Assembly: GCA_024640765.1 (NCBI GenBank)
Contig: JAHEEK010000014.1
Location: 41,269 to 105,268, forward strand
Reading direction: 5' to 3'
Length of the DNA: 64,000 nt
Source: Nereida sp024640765
GTDB taxonomy: Bacteria; Pseudomonadota; Alphaproteobacteria; Rhodobacterales; Rhodobacteraceae
Within the stretch, counting starts at the first letter, position 1. Each line of letters starts with the position of its first letter. Of the stretch, positions 25,382-34,581 are shown one piece after another. The notes under the pieces were generated by a model, which searched no databases, was not told the DNA's origin, and worked only from the letters and a program-made list of their open reading frames with translations. A program made the position numbers and the translations under genes.

Positions 25382-25954
25382 TTACCTATTGGCGCCTGGA
25401 ACCCACAAAACATCGTCTTTGCCGTCATTATTCGCCACCCGAGATGCGACAAAAAACCAGTCTGACAAGCGGTTCAGATATTTGACAGCCGCAGTGTTCA
25501 CGTCTTCAACGCTGGCCAGTTCAACTGAAAGGCGCTCTGCGCGGCGTGCAACGGTGCGGCATTGGTGTAGGTATGCAGCAAGGGCTGATCCGCCCGGCAA
25601 AATGAAGCTGCGAAGTGGCTCAAGCGCTTCGTTCATAGCATCAATCTCGCTTTCAAGGCGGGCTACTTGGCCGTCTGTGACACGTAGCGGTGTGTATTCT
25701 GCCTCTGCATCTTTGGCGATGTCAGGGCGGCACATGTCGGCGCCCAAATCGAATAGGTCATTTTGGATCATGGCCAAATGCGCATCAATTTCGCCAGTGG
25801 CGTGTAGCCGCGCAAGGCCCACGATTGAGTTGGTTTCGTCAACAGTCCCATAAGCGTTCACGCGCATGGAGTGTTTCGCGACACGCTCACCGTTGCCCAA
25901 AGCTGTTTGGCCTTTGTCACCGGTTTTTGTGTAAATTTTGTTGAGTACGACCAT
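25382..25954 (-). CDS. PduO-type cob(I)alamin adenosyltransferase
   Basis: A 190-residue member of the PduO/MMAB family. The ATP-binding N-terminus reads IYTKTGDKGQTALGNGERVA, followed by RVNAYGTVDETNSIVG and later SFILPGGSALAAYLHQCRTV and RRAERLSVELA, the conserved helix with the RxxxRR pattern. It transfers the adenosyl group of ATP to cob(I)alamin to make coenzyme B12. The nearby EtfBA and the lack of a B12 enzyme beside it are the usual Rhodobacteraceae setting. It is three bases away from the small HIG1-type gene upstream and probably co-transcribed. Confidence 0.93.
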   Translation of the reverse strand: MVVLNKIYTKTGDKGQTALGNGERVAKHSMRVNAYGTVDETNSIVGLARLHATGEIDAHLAMIQNDLFDLGADMCRPDIAKDAEAEYTPLRVTDGQVARLESEIDAMNEALEPLRSFILPGGSALAAYLHQCRTVARRAERLSVELASVEDVNTAAVKYLNRLSDWFFVASRVANNDGKDDVLWVPGANR

Positions 25955-25957
25955 GGT

Positions 25958-26167
25958 TTACGCTCCGAATGTCTGTGAGATAAAGACCCAAGCAACGATC
26001 AAAATTACCGCCGCAAACTGTGCATAAAGACGCCAGCGCATAACTTTGTTGGCGTGCTTTTTGTTGAAGTCACCGCCTTTGGCAAAGCCACCGATGCCCA
26101 ACATCAAAATGCCAAGCACAATTACGCAAGCGATAGCAGCAACGATAAATAGTGGATCGGAAAGCAT
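25958..26167 (-). CDS. HIG1-domain twin transmembrane protein
   Basis: A 69-residue protein with two membrane helices (about 5-27 and 48-66), separated by a polar loop GGDFNKKHANKVMRWRLYAQ. The loop has the signature of the bacterial hypoxia-induced-protein (HIG1) family, whose mitochondrial members stabilise respiratory complexes. It is encoded directly upstream of the adenosyltransferase, with an AGGACTGACC ribosome site before the ATG. A role at cytochrome oxidase is possible by family analogy only. Confidence 0.82.
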   Translation of the reverse strand: MLSDPLFIVAAIACVIVLGILMLGIGGFAKGGDFNKKHANKVMRWRLYAQFAAVILIVAWVFISQTFGA

Positions 26168-26230
26168 GGTCAGTCCTTGTTTTTGTATAGTTCCCTGCGA
26201 GATAACCCGCTTTGGCCGAAAGGCGAGGGG

Positions 26231-27055
26231 TCAGGCCTTGGATATCAGCCAATCTAATGCGCGGGTTGGCAAAATGCGGCGGGCAAAGCCCATAATGTAG
26301 GTCGGCGTTGTGATGTAGTAGCGTGGTTTTGGCCTAGGATGTTCAAGCGCGTGACGCAGTTTTTTGGTCACCGCCGAGGCAGGCAATTCGAAAGTATCGG
26401 GGCCGTTATCCTTGTATAATCGCTTGGACAGGCTCGCTTCATAGGCACTTCGACGGACGCTGTTTTTCCAATCAATCCACTTTTCAAAATGCGGAATAGA
26501 GTTTGCGCGAATGCTGCTGGTAACGGGGCCTGGCTCAAGCAAGATGATGTGAATGCCAGTTCCCTTCATCTCGATACGCAACGTATCCGTCAGTCCTTCG
26601 AGCGCAAATTTGGTGCTGTTGTAGGACCCGCGCCATGGCAGCACGACAAGTCCCAATACTGATGAACAGTTCACAATACGCCCGTGTCCTTGTTTGCGCA
26701 TGACTGGGATCACAAGGTTGGTCAGTTCATGAACGCCAAACACATTCGCTTCGAAATTCGCGCGCAGTGCGTCGCGTGGCAAATCCTCAACAGCACCCGG
26801 CGTTGCGAAGGCGCCGTTGTTATAAAGTGCGTCCAAGATGCCGCCTGTGGCATCAAGCACCTCTGCAAGGCCTGCCTTCAGGCTGTTGCTGTCAGCGTAA
26901 TCCAAGAGGGGGCTTTCAAAGCCTTCTGCCTTCAGGCGGTCGCAGTCTTTTTGTTGTCGGCACGATGCAAAAACGCGCCAGCCTGCGTCGCGCAGCCCGT
27001 GGGCTGCATCATAGCCGATGCCGCTTGAGCATCCTGTAATGAGTACTGATTTCAT
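26231..27055 (-). CDS. SDR-family oxidoreductase
   Basis: A 274-residue short-chain dehydrogenase with a classical NAD(P) site (LITGCSSGIGYDAAHGL at about 5-21), NNGAF, the catalytic Ser in VNCSSVLGL, and YNSTKFALEGL for Tyr/Lys. It belongs to the group often annotated as retinol-dehydrogenase-like. It ends with a hydrophobic, basic tail (YIMGFARRILPTRALDWL) that may touch the membrane. It is 63 bases upstream of the HIG1-type gene on the same strand; the substrate is unknown. Confidence 0.88.
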   Translation of the reverse strand: MKSVLITGCSSGIGYDAAHGLRDAGWRVFASCRQQKDCDRLKAEGFESPLLDYADSNSLKAGLAEVLDATGGILDALYNNGAFATPGAVEDLPRDALRANFEANVFGVHELTNLVIPVMRKQGHGRIVNCSSVLGLVVLPWRGSYNSTKFALEGLTDTLRIEMKGTGIHIILLEPGPVTSSIRANSIPHFEKWIDWKNSVRRSAYEASLSKRLYKDNGPDTFELPASAVTKKLRHALEHPRPKPRYYITTPTYIMGFARRILPTRALDWLISKA

Positions 27056-27093
27056 TGCGCTGTTGTGGCAAGCGCAGCGCTGTCCCGCAAGGG

Positions 27094-27648
27094 CTATCCG
27101 TCGCCCAACAGGAAATCTGCAACCCAGCCGATGCGGTTCTCAGAGGTTCGAATTTGCACCCACCCACGACCAATATCATCAATGACCTTAACTTCATCAC
27201 CGGCGTTCAACTTTGTCACAATGCCAAAAACAGTGCCCGGCCCACTACGGATGTTCACAACACTGCCCGTGATTACCTTAATGACCTCCGGTGGCGCTGC
27301 GGGAAGTATGATCTCGGCCTCAAGAGCGTCGTCAACAGCCGTTGACAGCGCAACTGTGGTAATGACTGCGTCACCAGTTGAGGGCTCTGCGGCTTCGGGT
27401 GGGCTCGCAAGTTCGGCAAGTCCGAAAGCGTCGCTTGTAATCGCTTTGGTCACGGCAACTTCGACTGCTTGTCGATTATCTTCCAGGGCGGGTTCTGGAG
27501 CAGGCTCATAACGTGCGATTACAATCAGCTCGCTGCCATCCGGCCAGCTTTCCGCTACGAGCTCATCGCCCCCGCTCAATTCATAAAACGCAAAAGCCAA
27601 AAACCCGAAACAAAGAAGGATCACTCGCCACATCACACTAATCCGCAC
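27094..27648 (-). CDS. SH3-domain membrane-anchored protein
   Basis: A 184-residue protein with one N-terminal hydrophobic segment (VILLCFGFLAFAFYELSG), a long acidic, Ala/Val-rich region, and a C-terminal bacterial SH3 domain (about 122-180) with SVVNIRSGPGTVFGIV, AGDEVKVIDDIGRGW and WVADFLLGDG. Bacterial SH3 domains often bind cell-wall peptides. It is followed 39 bases later by the SDR gene on the same strand. Function is unknown. Confidence 0.83.
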   Translation of the reverse strand: MRISVMWRVILLCFGFLAFAFYELSGGDELVAESWPDGSELIVIARYEPAPEPALEDNRQAVEVAVTKAITSDAFGLAELASPPEAAEPSTGDAVITTVALSTAVDDALEAEIILPAAPPEVIKVITGSVVNIRSGPGTVFGIVTKLNAGDEVKVIDDIGRGWVQIRTSENRIGWVADFLLGDG

Positions 27649-27777
27649 GCCGAAGCGCTAACTCGTTACAACCACGCCTAAAGTTTTAGCATGAGTTTTT
27701 CGATTCTGTGAGCAGGCAAAGGCAAATATTCAACTTTGTTCGCTTTACGCGCGATTCAGCCACAGTTACACAAAGTC

Positions 27778-30087
27778 ATGACTAATTTACCGCCTGATAC
27801 AGATGATCAAAACGTCCCCGCCGTCGCAGAGCCATTGCGCCGTGCTTTGGGTGACCGGTATCTGACCTACGCATTGTCCACCATTATGCACCGGGCCTTG
27901 CCCGATGCGCGTGATGGTCTGAAGCCTGTGCACCGGCGGATTTTATACGCGATGCGCGAGTTGAAGCTGAGCCCAACAGGTGGGTTCCGTAAATCAGCTA
28001 AAATTTCGGGTGACGTGATGGGGAACTATCACCCGCACGGGGACGCCGCGATTTACGATGCAATGGCGCGTTTGGCGCAGGACTTTAACGTCCGCTACCC
28101 GTTGGTTGACGGACAGGGGAACTTTGGCAACATCGATGGTGATAACCCCGCGGCCTCGCGTTACACTGAAGCGCGCATGACCATCGCAGCCGAGGCGCTG
28201 CTGGATGGTCTGGCCGAGAATGCTGTTGATTTCCGCGAGAACTACGACGGCACGTTGACTGAGCCTGTGGTATTACCAGCTGCGTTTCCAAACCTGTTGG
28301 CAAATGGATCAAGCGGTATCGCCGTGGGCATGGCTACGAACATCCCGCCCCACAACATCGAAGAATTGATCAACGCGTGTTTGCATCTGATCAAGGCGCC
28401 GAATGCGCGGGACGAAACGCTGCTTGAACACGTGCCGGGTCCTGATTTTCCAACTGGCGGTGTTATTGTTGAGCCGCGTGAAAATATCGCCGAGGCGTAC
28501 CGCACTGGTAAGGGCGGGTTCCGCCTGCGGTGCCGTTATGAGATTGAACAACTTGATCGTGGGATGTGGCAAATCATCGTCACTGAAATCCCCTATCAAG
28601 TGCAAAAATCCAAACTAATCGAGAAGCTGGCTGAGGTCATTCAGCTCAAGAAAGTGCCGATCCTTGCGGATGTGCGCGATGAAAGTGCCGACGACGTACG
28701 TATCGTGCTTGAGCCGAAATCCAAGAATGTTGATCCCGATGTGTTGATGGGGATGCTGTATCGCAACTCTGATCTTGAGGTGCGTTTCAGCTTGAACATG
28801 AACGTGCTGATTGATGGTCTGACGCCAAAAGTGTGCAGCCTAAAAGAAGTTCTGCGCGCGTTTCTGGATCACCGCCGTGACGTTCTGCTGCGCCGCTCAA
28901 AGCACCGGATTGACAAGATTGATCACCGGCTTGAAGTGCTCGAAGGCTTTATCATCGCGTTCCTGAACTTGGACCGTGTCATTGATATTATCAGATATGA
29001 CGAAGACCCAAAGCGCGCCCTGATGCATGAAAGCTGGTCGCAAGACTTTGTGCGCGCGACGGATGAGAAAGATTATGTTTCCCCGTCACGTGATCTGGGT
29101 ACCGAGCTGAGCGAAGTGCAGGCTGATGCTATCTTGAACATGCGCCTTCGGTCGCTGCGCCGCCTTGAAGAGTTGGAGCTGGTACGCGAGCGTGACGCCT
29201 TGATGGAAGAACGCGCGGGCCTGCAAGACCTTCTTGATAGCGAAGAAATTCAGTGGTCTACTATTTCAGAGCAGCTGCGTCAGACCCGCAAGGAATTTGG
29301 TGCGAAGTCTGAGTTTGGCGCACGACGCAGCACATTCGCCGAAGCAGGCGAAGTGGAAGACGTCCCTCTTGAGGCGATGATCGAGCGTGAGCCGATCACG
29401 GTTGTCTGCTCGAAAATGGGATGGATCCGCGCTATGTCGGGCCATATCGATCTTGGCCGTGAACTAAAGTTCAAAGATGGGGACGGCCCGCGGTTCATCT
29501 TCCACGCTGAAACAACCGACAAGATTTTGCTGCTTGGGACGAACGGGCGTTTCTACACGTTGCAGGCCAGCACTTTGCCCGGTGGCCGGGGCATGGGCGA
29601 GCCCGTGCGACTGATGGTTGATTTGCCTCAAGATGTCGAAATTTTGATGCTGTTCATCCATAAGCCGGGGCGCAAGCTGCTGCTCGCATCAAGTGCGGGT
29701 GATGGGTTTGTGGTGCCTGAAGATGAGGTGATCGCGCAAACCCGTGGTGGCAAGCAAGTGTTGAACGTGCGCGCACCAAACACTGCTGCGGTATGTCGTC
29801 CCGTTTTGGGCGATCATGTGGCTGTGGTTGGTGAAAACCGCAAAGTGCTTGTTTTTGCCCTTGATGAGTTGCCAGAAATGGCGCGGGGCAAAGGGGTTCG
29901 CCTTCAGAAATATAAAGACGGAGGTCTTAGTGATGCGACCACGTTTGATTTCAGCGAAGGGCTAAGTTGGCTTGATCCGGCTGGTCGTACCCGCACGGAA
30001 ACGGCGCTTGCGGAATGGACGGGTAAGCGCGCGGGTGCTGGCCGTATGGCGCCGCGCGGTTTCCCGAGAGATAATAAGTTCACCTAG
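27778..30087 (+). CDS. parC: DNA topoisomerase IV subunit A
   Basis: A 769-residue ParC. The 5Y-CAP domain includes YALSTIMHRALPDARDGLKP near residue 35, the quinolone-relevant GDVMGNYHPHGDAAIY region near 75-90 and the catalytic Tyr in the SRYTEARMT segment (about 120). The tower, coiled-coil and a short C-terminal beta-pinwheel (KLLLASSAGDGFVV) follow. I choose the ATG at 27778 because it gives the family N-terminus; an in-frame TTG at 27736 would add 14 residues with no support. ParC with ParE separates daughter chromosomes. parE is not in the window. The gene is followed 34 bases later by DUF898. Confidence 0.96.
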   Translation: MTNLPPDTDDQNVPAVAEPLRRALGDRYLTYALSTIMHRALPDARDGLKPVHRRILYAMRELKLSPTGGFRKSAKISGDVMGNYHPHGDAAIYDAMARLAQDFNVRYPLVDGQGNFGNIDGDNPAASRYTEARMTIAAEALLDGLAENAVDFRENYDGTLTEPVVLPAAFPNLLANGSSGIAVGMATNIPPHNIEELINACLHLIKAPNARDETLLEHVPGPDFPTGGVIVEPRENIAEAYRTGKGGFRLRCRYEIEQLDRGMWQIIVTEIPYQVQKSKLIEKLAEVIQLKKVPILADVRDESADDVRIVLEPKSKNVDPDVLMGMLYRNSDLEVRFSLNMNVLIDGLTPKVCSLKEVLRAFLDHRRDVLLRRSKHRIDKIDHRLEVLEGFIIAFLNLDRVIDIIRYDEDPKRALMHESWSQDFVRATDEKDYVSPSRDLGTELSEVQADAILNMRLRSLRRLEELELVRERDALMEERAGLQDLLDSEEIQWSTISEQLRQTRKEFGAKSEFGARRSTFAEAGEVEDVPLEAMIEREPITVVCSKMGWIRAMSGHIDLGRELKFKDGDGPRFIFHAETTDKILLLGTNGRFYTLQASTLPGGRGMGEPVRLMVDLPQDVEILMLFIHKPGRKLLLASSAGDGFVVPEDEVIAQTRGGKQVLNVRAPNTAAVCRPVLGDHVAVVGENRKVLVFALDELPEMARGKGVRLQKYKDGGLSDATTFDFSEGLSWLDPAGRTRTETALAEWTGKRAGAGRMAPRGFPRDNKFT

Positions 30088-30121
30088 GTAGCTGGTGTGT
30101 GAGTAAGAAGGACGACGAGTA

Positions 30122-31330
30122 ATGGAGCAGGGCGACACACTTGAAGGCAGATATGGTGGGCAACGCGGTCCCATCTTTTTGCTGGTCCTTGAAACGGGCA
30201 TTTTGACTGTTTTGACCCTTGGGATTTACCGGTTTTGGGCCAAATCGCGTGTGCGGCGTTATGTGTGGAATGCGGTTCAGCCCGGTGGTGATCCGATGGA
30301 ATACTCGGGCACAGGCGTTGAGAAATTCGTAGGCTTTCTGATCGCTTTGGTGGTGCTGGCCGTTTATTTGGGATTGTTGCAGGTCTTGCTGACTTTTGCC
30401 GGTCTCAGCCTGCTTGATTTGGTTCCTGATGAGGGGGCTAGCGAGGCGCAGATATTTGCAAGCATTGGTGCGATCTACGCCACGCTGATCGCGATTGTCC
30501 CGCTTATCTTTATCGCCCAATATCGCGGCCGTCGTTACATGCTGTCGCGCACGCGGTGGCGAGGCTTGCGGTTTGGCATGGATCAGGCGTCGCTTGGCTA
30601 TATGTGGCGCGCGATTGTTTACAGTGTCATCACGGTTATCTCACTTGGGATTCTGGCCCCGCTTGGTACATTTCAGTTGGAGAAATTTAAGACCGACCGC
30701 ACTTGGTACGGCGATGTGCAGTTTGAACAAGGTGGCCGCTGGACGATGCTTTATCGCGCGGCATCTGTTTTACTTCTTGGGCTTGGGGTCAGCATTGTGG
30801 GGGGAGCTGTCAGCGCGTCAGGTTCGGAAGGTCTTGGCATCACTGTCATGGTAGTTGGGGCGGTCCTGATCGTGATCGGGTTTGTGCACTACCGCTTGCA
30901 AAGCTTTGCGATAATGGCGCGGCACAAAACACTTGATGATGGGGCGATTGAGTTTGAGGCGTCACTCCAAACTGGTCGTGTTGTCGGGCACTATATCAAA
31001 GGCTCGTTGCTAACGATGTTGGTGACTATTGCAGCGGCAATTCCGGCTGGTGTGATTTTATTCATGGCCAGCCAAATTGGTGCAGCCGGCGGGTTCGGTG
31101 GTGCGCAGATTTTCAGCACAATCATTGCCGTGCTGAGCTATGTGGTCGCGCTTGTAATGGGCGGCGCTTCGACCGTGGCATTCATTACCCAGCCTATTTT
31201 TGGTCACATCGTAGAGACATGCGTGGTGCGCTATCCCGAGCATTTCGACACCATCCAACAACGTGCTGCCGATGATATGCCTGATGCCGAAGGCTTTGCG
31301 GATGCTCTTGATGTAGGCGGTTCGTTTTAA
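30122..31330 (+). CDS. DUF898 (YjgN-like) membrane protein
   Basis: A 402-residue protein with about eight membrane helices. The first block, LTLGIYRFWAKSRVRRYVWN (about residues 31-50), is the DUF898 signature, followed by QYRGRRYMLSRTRWRGLRFG near 138 and a second repeat of the pattern in the C-terminal half. It is three bases ahead of an M48 metalloprotease gene, and these two families are often neighbours or fused, suggesting a joint role in inner-membrane protein handling. DUF898 function is not established. Confidence 0.88.
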   Translation: MEQGDTLEGRYGGQRGPIFLLVLETGILTVLTLGIYRFWAKSRVRRYVWNAVQPGGDPMEYSGTGVEKFVGFLIALVVLAVYLGLLQVLLTFAGLSLLDLVPDEGASEAQIFASIGAIYATLIAIVPLIFIAQYRGRRYMLSRTRWRGLRFGMDQASLGYMWRAIVYSVITVISLGILAPLGTFQLEKFKTDRTWYGDVQFEQGGRWTMLYRAASVLLLGLGVSIVGGAVSASGSEGLGITVMVVGAVLIVIGFVHYRLQSFAIMARHKTLDDGAIEFEASLQTGRVVGHYIKGSLLTMLVTIAAAIPAGVILFMASQIGAAGGFGGAQIFSTIIAVLSYVVALVMGGASTVAFITQPIFGHIVETCVVRYPEHFDTIQQRAADDMPDAEGFADALDVGGSF

Positions 31331-31333
31331 GCG

Positions 31334-32446
31334 ATGGCGTTGCAAAGTAGCCTTGCCTCTTTCGTAGATGGAAAGACTGCTGGAAAGCGCGACGTCTACA
31401 TCGAAGTTGAGGCGACTGCAGAGGTTTTGCAGATTTGTGACGCCCAAGGTGATGTGCTTGCGGAGTGGCCGTTAAAGCAGTTGCGGCGCATGCAAGACGG
31501 ATCGCGCACGGTTTTATATTTGGATGGTGATCCAGATGAGGCGCGTCTTTACCCGTTCAATTTGCACGATGAGACGGTTCTGGCAGCGCTGGCCCCTAGC
31601 CTTGATAAGCGGCGACCCATTGGACCGCTGGTTCGAAAAGTAATCGGTTGGAGTGTGGCAGCGGCGGCTGCCTTGGCAGTGATGCTTTTCGTGATCATTC
31701 CCAGCCTGTCGGATCAACTCGCTACTGTCATTCCTGCTGAGCGTGAAGAGCGTATCGGTAAAGTTGTTTCTTCGCAGATTGAGCGTGCGATGGTTTGGCA
31801 AGACGACAGTGCTGGTGAAAGTTGGCAATGCTCATCAGCCGCAGGTGATGCGGCTTTGGCCCAGATGGTCACCCGTGTGTTGGGGCCGCTCGATGTGCCC
31901 TACACCTTGAACGTTCAAGTCGTAGATCATCCTTTGATCAACGCGTTTGCATTGCCCGGTGGCCAGGTGATTTTGTTCCGTGGTTTGTTGGAGGCCGCTC
32001 AGAGCGCAGATGAGGTGGCGGGGGTTCTGGCCCATGAATTAGGCCACGTGATTAACCGCGACCCGATGCGCTTGACGTTGCGTGCGGCGGGGTCTGCGGG
32101 ATTGTTGTCGCTGATGCTTGGCGATGCGGCAGGCGGTTTGATTATTGCAGGTGCGGCAGATCAGGTGATGAACGCCAGCCACACCCGTAAAGCAGAAGCA
32201 CAAGCAGACGAATTTGCCCTGAAACTTTTAGAGGAGGCTGAGATATCTCCACTGGCCTTTGCGCGCTTTTTTGAAACGCTTAAAGAGGACAGCCCAGATA
32301 TGACGGGTGCTCTTGAATGGTTGTCATCGCATCCCTCGCTGAGCCTGCGTGCCCAAAACGCGCGGGACAATGTACAGCAGGGCAAGACCTATCGGCCTGT
32401 GTTGAATGCGCAAGCGTGGCGCGATCTACAAGCAATTTGTGGCTAG
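31334..32446 (+). CDS. M48-family membrane metallopeptidase
   Basis: A 370-residue protein with an N-terminal PH-like beta region (about 1-95), a membrane helix (about 102-120, AAAAALAVMLFVIIPSLS), and an M48 catalytic domain with the HEXXH zinc site in VLAHELGHVINRDP near residue 235 and the downstream glutamate in KAEAQADEFALKLLE. The family includes HtpX and the periplasmic BepA/LoiP proteases. It starts three bases after the DUF898 gene and its 3' end overlaps the convergent P450 gene by four bases. It is likely a quality-control protease acting at the membrane. Confidence 0.9.
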   Translation: MALQSSLASFVDGKTAGKRDVYIEVEATAEVLQICDAQGDVLAEWPLKQLRRMQDGSRTVLYLDGDPDEARLYPFNLHDETVLAALAPSLDKRRPIGPLVRKVIGWSVAAAAALAVMLFVIIPSLSDQLATVIPAEREERIGKVVSSQIERAMVWQDDSAGESWQCSSAAGDAALAQMVTRVLGPLDVPYTLNVQVVDHPLINAFALPGGQVILFRGLLEAAQSADEVAGVLAHELGHVINRDPMRLTLRAAGSAGLLSLMLGDAAGGLIIAGAADQVMNASHTRKAEAQADEFALKLLEEAEISPLAFARFFETLKEDSPDMTGALEWLSSHPSLSLRAQNARDNVQQGKTYRPVLNAQAWRDLQAICG

Positions 32447-33801
32447 CTGCTAAGATCTTCAACCTGAAGCCACACACCGCCACTTGGCCGTAGTGTCAGG
32501 ATCAGTTCTGGACGCGGATCACGTCCCTTAACGGCCGTGAATTTGAACCGCGATAGCAGAGTGGCCAGTATGATCACTGCCTCTTGCAGGGCAAATGACG
32601 CCCCGATGCACACCCGTGGACCATCCCCGAAGGGTAGGTATGAAAAGCGGTTTACGGCCTTTGGATCAGCAAAGCGGTCAGGGTCAAAGGCGTCAGGGTT
32701 CTCCCACAGGTCTTTATGCCGATGTAGAGCATAGATGGGCAGCATGACTGTGTCGCCCTTGCGCACCTCGCGTCCACACAGCGTGTCTGATTGTTGTGCA
32801 GTGCGGCTGATGAAAGCGGCGGGCGGATAGAGGCGCAAAGCTTCATCAATGATCTGGCGAATGTAGGGCAGGGCCTTGATGTCATCTGCCGTGGCCGTGC
32901 GCCCGTTCAAAACCTCGCTTGCCTCGGCGCGGGCCTTTTGCTGTACGTCTTCATCAAAGGCACACAGATAAAGCGCCCACGCCAAGGTAAGGGCAGTTGT
33001 TTCATGACCTGCAACGATGAAGGTCAAAAGGTTGTCGCGCAATTCATCCGTGTTCATCTGGCGTTTTGTTTCCGGATCTTCGCCTTCTAGCAACAGATCA
33101 AGCAGATCAGGAATCTCACGCGGTCCTGCGTTGCGCCGTTCTTCAATCGAAGCATCCGCGATACGGCGCATATCCTTCATAGCTGAAGATGATCCGATGC
33201 GGTTCAGGCGCGGCACCCACGTAGGCACGCCAATAATATCAAGCAGTGACACTTTGGCAGTCTGTGCGATGTAGGCATCGATGGCGCGGTGAACTGCGCC
33301 TGCGTCCACGCTATCGCCGTCAGAGAACGTGACGTCTGAGATCACCTCAAACGTGGCCTGCACCATTTCGGCAAACACATCGACCGCACGGCCTTTGGAC
33401 GCTGCCAGCCGCTTGGTTGAGCGATCAGCAGCTGCCCCCATGATCGGAGCCAAGTTTGCGATATTGCGATGTTTGAAAACGGGCGTTGCCGCACGTCTTT
33501 GCCAACGCCAATGGCTGCCTTCTGCGATGAAAAGGGAATTGCCGATGGCAGGTTCAAGGATGTTTTTGGTGACGTCTGACTTGGGGTACACATCCACAGC
33601 GTCCTTCAGAATGTGGCGTAACGCATCCGGTTCCATCACCATATGCCAGCGCACCACAGCGGTTTTACCCGAAACAATCGGTTGCTTTGTGGCGATGTCC
33701 GGAATGATCTCAACCAAGTTCCGTCGCGCGACACGCAGTGTCTCGATAATGCCCAACGGCTCGGTCACGAGTTTGCATCGCGCTGGCAGTTTGTCTGACA
33801 T
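32443..33801 (-). CDS. Cytochrome P450
   Basis: A 452-residue P450. The oxygen-binding I-helix motif AGHETTALTLAWALYLC is near 260, ExxR is EALRLYPPAAFISR (about 310), and the heme-ligand region FGDGPRVCIGASFAL with the thiolate Cys is near 395. It looks like a class I bacterial P450, needing a ferredoxin and reductase encoded elsewhere, because neither lies in the window. The CYP family and substrate cannot be given from motifs alone. It is a lone gene, convergent with the M48 protease. Confidence 0.93.
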   Translation of the reverse strand: MSDKLPARCKLVTEPLGIIETLRVARRNLVEIIPDIATKQPIVSGKTAVVRWHMVMEPDALRHILKDAVDVYPKSDVTKNILEPAIGNSLFIAEGSHWRWQRRAATPVFKHRNIANLAPIMGAAADRSTKRLAASKGRAVDVFAEMVQATFEVISDVTFSDGDSVDAGAVHRAIDAYIAQTAKVSLLDIIGVPTWVPRLNRIGSSSAMKDMRRIADASIEERRNAGPREIPDLLDLLLEGEDPETKRQMNTDELRDNLLTFIVAGHETTALTLAWALYLCAFDEDVQQKARAEASEVLNGRTATADDIKALPYIRQIIDEALRLYPPAAFISRTAQQSDTLCGREVRKGDTVMLPIYALHRHKDLWENPDAFDPDRFADPKAVNRFSYLPFGDGPRVCIGASFALQEAVIILATLLSRFKFTAVKGRDPRPELILTLRPSGGVWLQVEDLSS

Positions 33802-33934
33802 TTGATCGCTCCGTTACCTGTTGCTTTTCATAATAGTGACCTGTTGGAGGTAAGTCACATCTTTGCGCTGTCCATTGTGAAGGGCCCTGAAACTGCGTTA
33901 GGAACCTTTAACCGGTTATGAAAGGTGTGTGCCC

Positions 33935-34483
33935 GTGTGGAAAATGATAGTTGGTTTGCTTGCGCTGCTCGCAGTTGCGGGATGTGGGGGCACAACCGCT
34001 GAGATGACACCCCGTTCGCCCGTGCTCAGCAGCTTTGATCTGGGTCATAACGTTGTGATCGGAACGACGGCCAAGAAGGGGCCTTTGTCGCGGGATGCGA
34101 CGGCGGAGGAGTGGGTCGAAAGCCTTAGCGCTGCTATTGATGCCCAGATCGGTCGCTACGATGCAGGTGGTCTCTATCATTTGGGTGTAAGCGTTGATCA
34201 ATTTGTCTTGGCCGCCCCCGGCGTGCCACTTGTGTTGTCACCCAAGTCGATCTTGCAAGTTTCAGTTACTGTTTGGGACAACGCCAAGGGCCAAAAGATC
34301 AATGAAACGCCCGAGCAAATCCTTGTTTTTGAGAGCTTTTCCGGTGGTAGCCTGCTTGGCTCAGGGCTTACCAGATCGCGTGAAGAACAGATGGCGGGCC
34401 TAAGCGCAAATGCTGCGATAAAGATCGAAAATTGGCTGATCGAAAATGCCGCATGGTTCGCGCCACTCAGCGATGTGGAATGA
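33935..34483 (+). CDS. Predicted lipoprotein, DUF unknown
   Basis: A 182-residue protein (counting from GTG 33935; other GTG/ATG starts at 33929 and 33944 are possible) with a signal peptide ending in a lipobox LLAVAGCGG. The mature protein is alanine-rich with no motif I recognise, and includes SILQVSVTVWDNAKGQKIN and a segment LVFESFSGGSLLGSGLTRSR. It is alone on the plus strand between the P450 gene and the tuf promoter region. A hypothetical envelope lipoprotein. Confidence 0.7.
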   Translation: MWKMIVGLLALLAVAGCGGTTAEMTPRSPVLSSFDLGHNVVIGTTAKKGPLSRDATAEEWVESLSAAIDAQIGRYDAGGLYHLGVSVDQFVLAAPGVPLVLSPKSILQVSVTVWDNAKGQKINETPEQILVFESFSGGSLLGSGLTRSREEQMAGLSANAAIKIENWLIENAAWFAPLSDVE

Positions 34484-34581
34484 CTTGATTTATCTGTGTA
34501 AACCTCATACACGCCGCACCGTTGGAAACGGGCTGCGATAACGGTGTTTTCCGCCGCACCCCTGAATAGATTGAAGGTTGG

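Noticed and set aside
27736..27777. TTG at 27736 as parC start
   Set aside because: The extra 14 residues are not family-like; ATG 27778 gives the usual ParC N-terminus.
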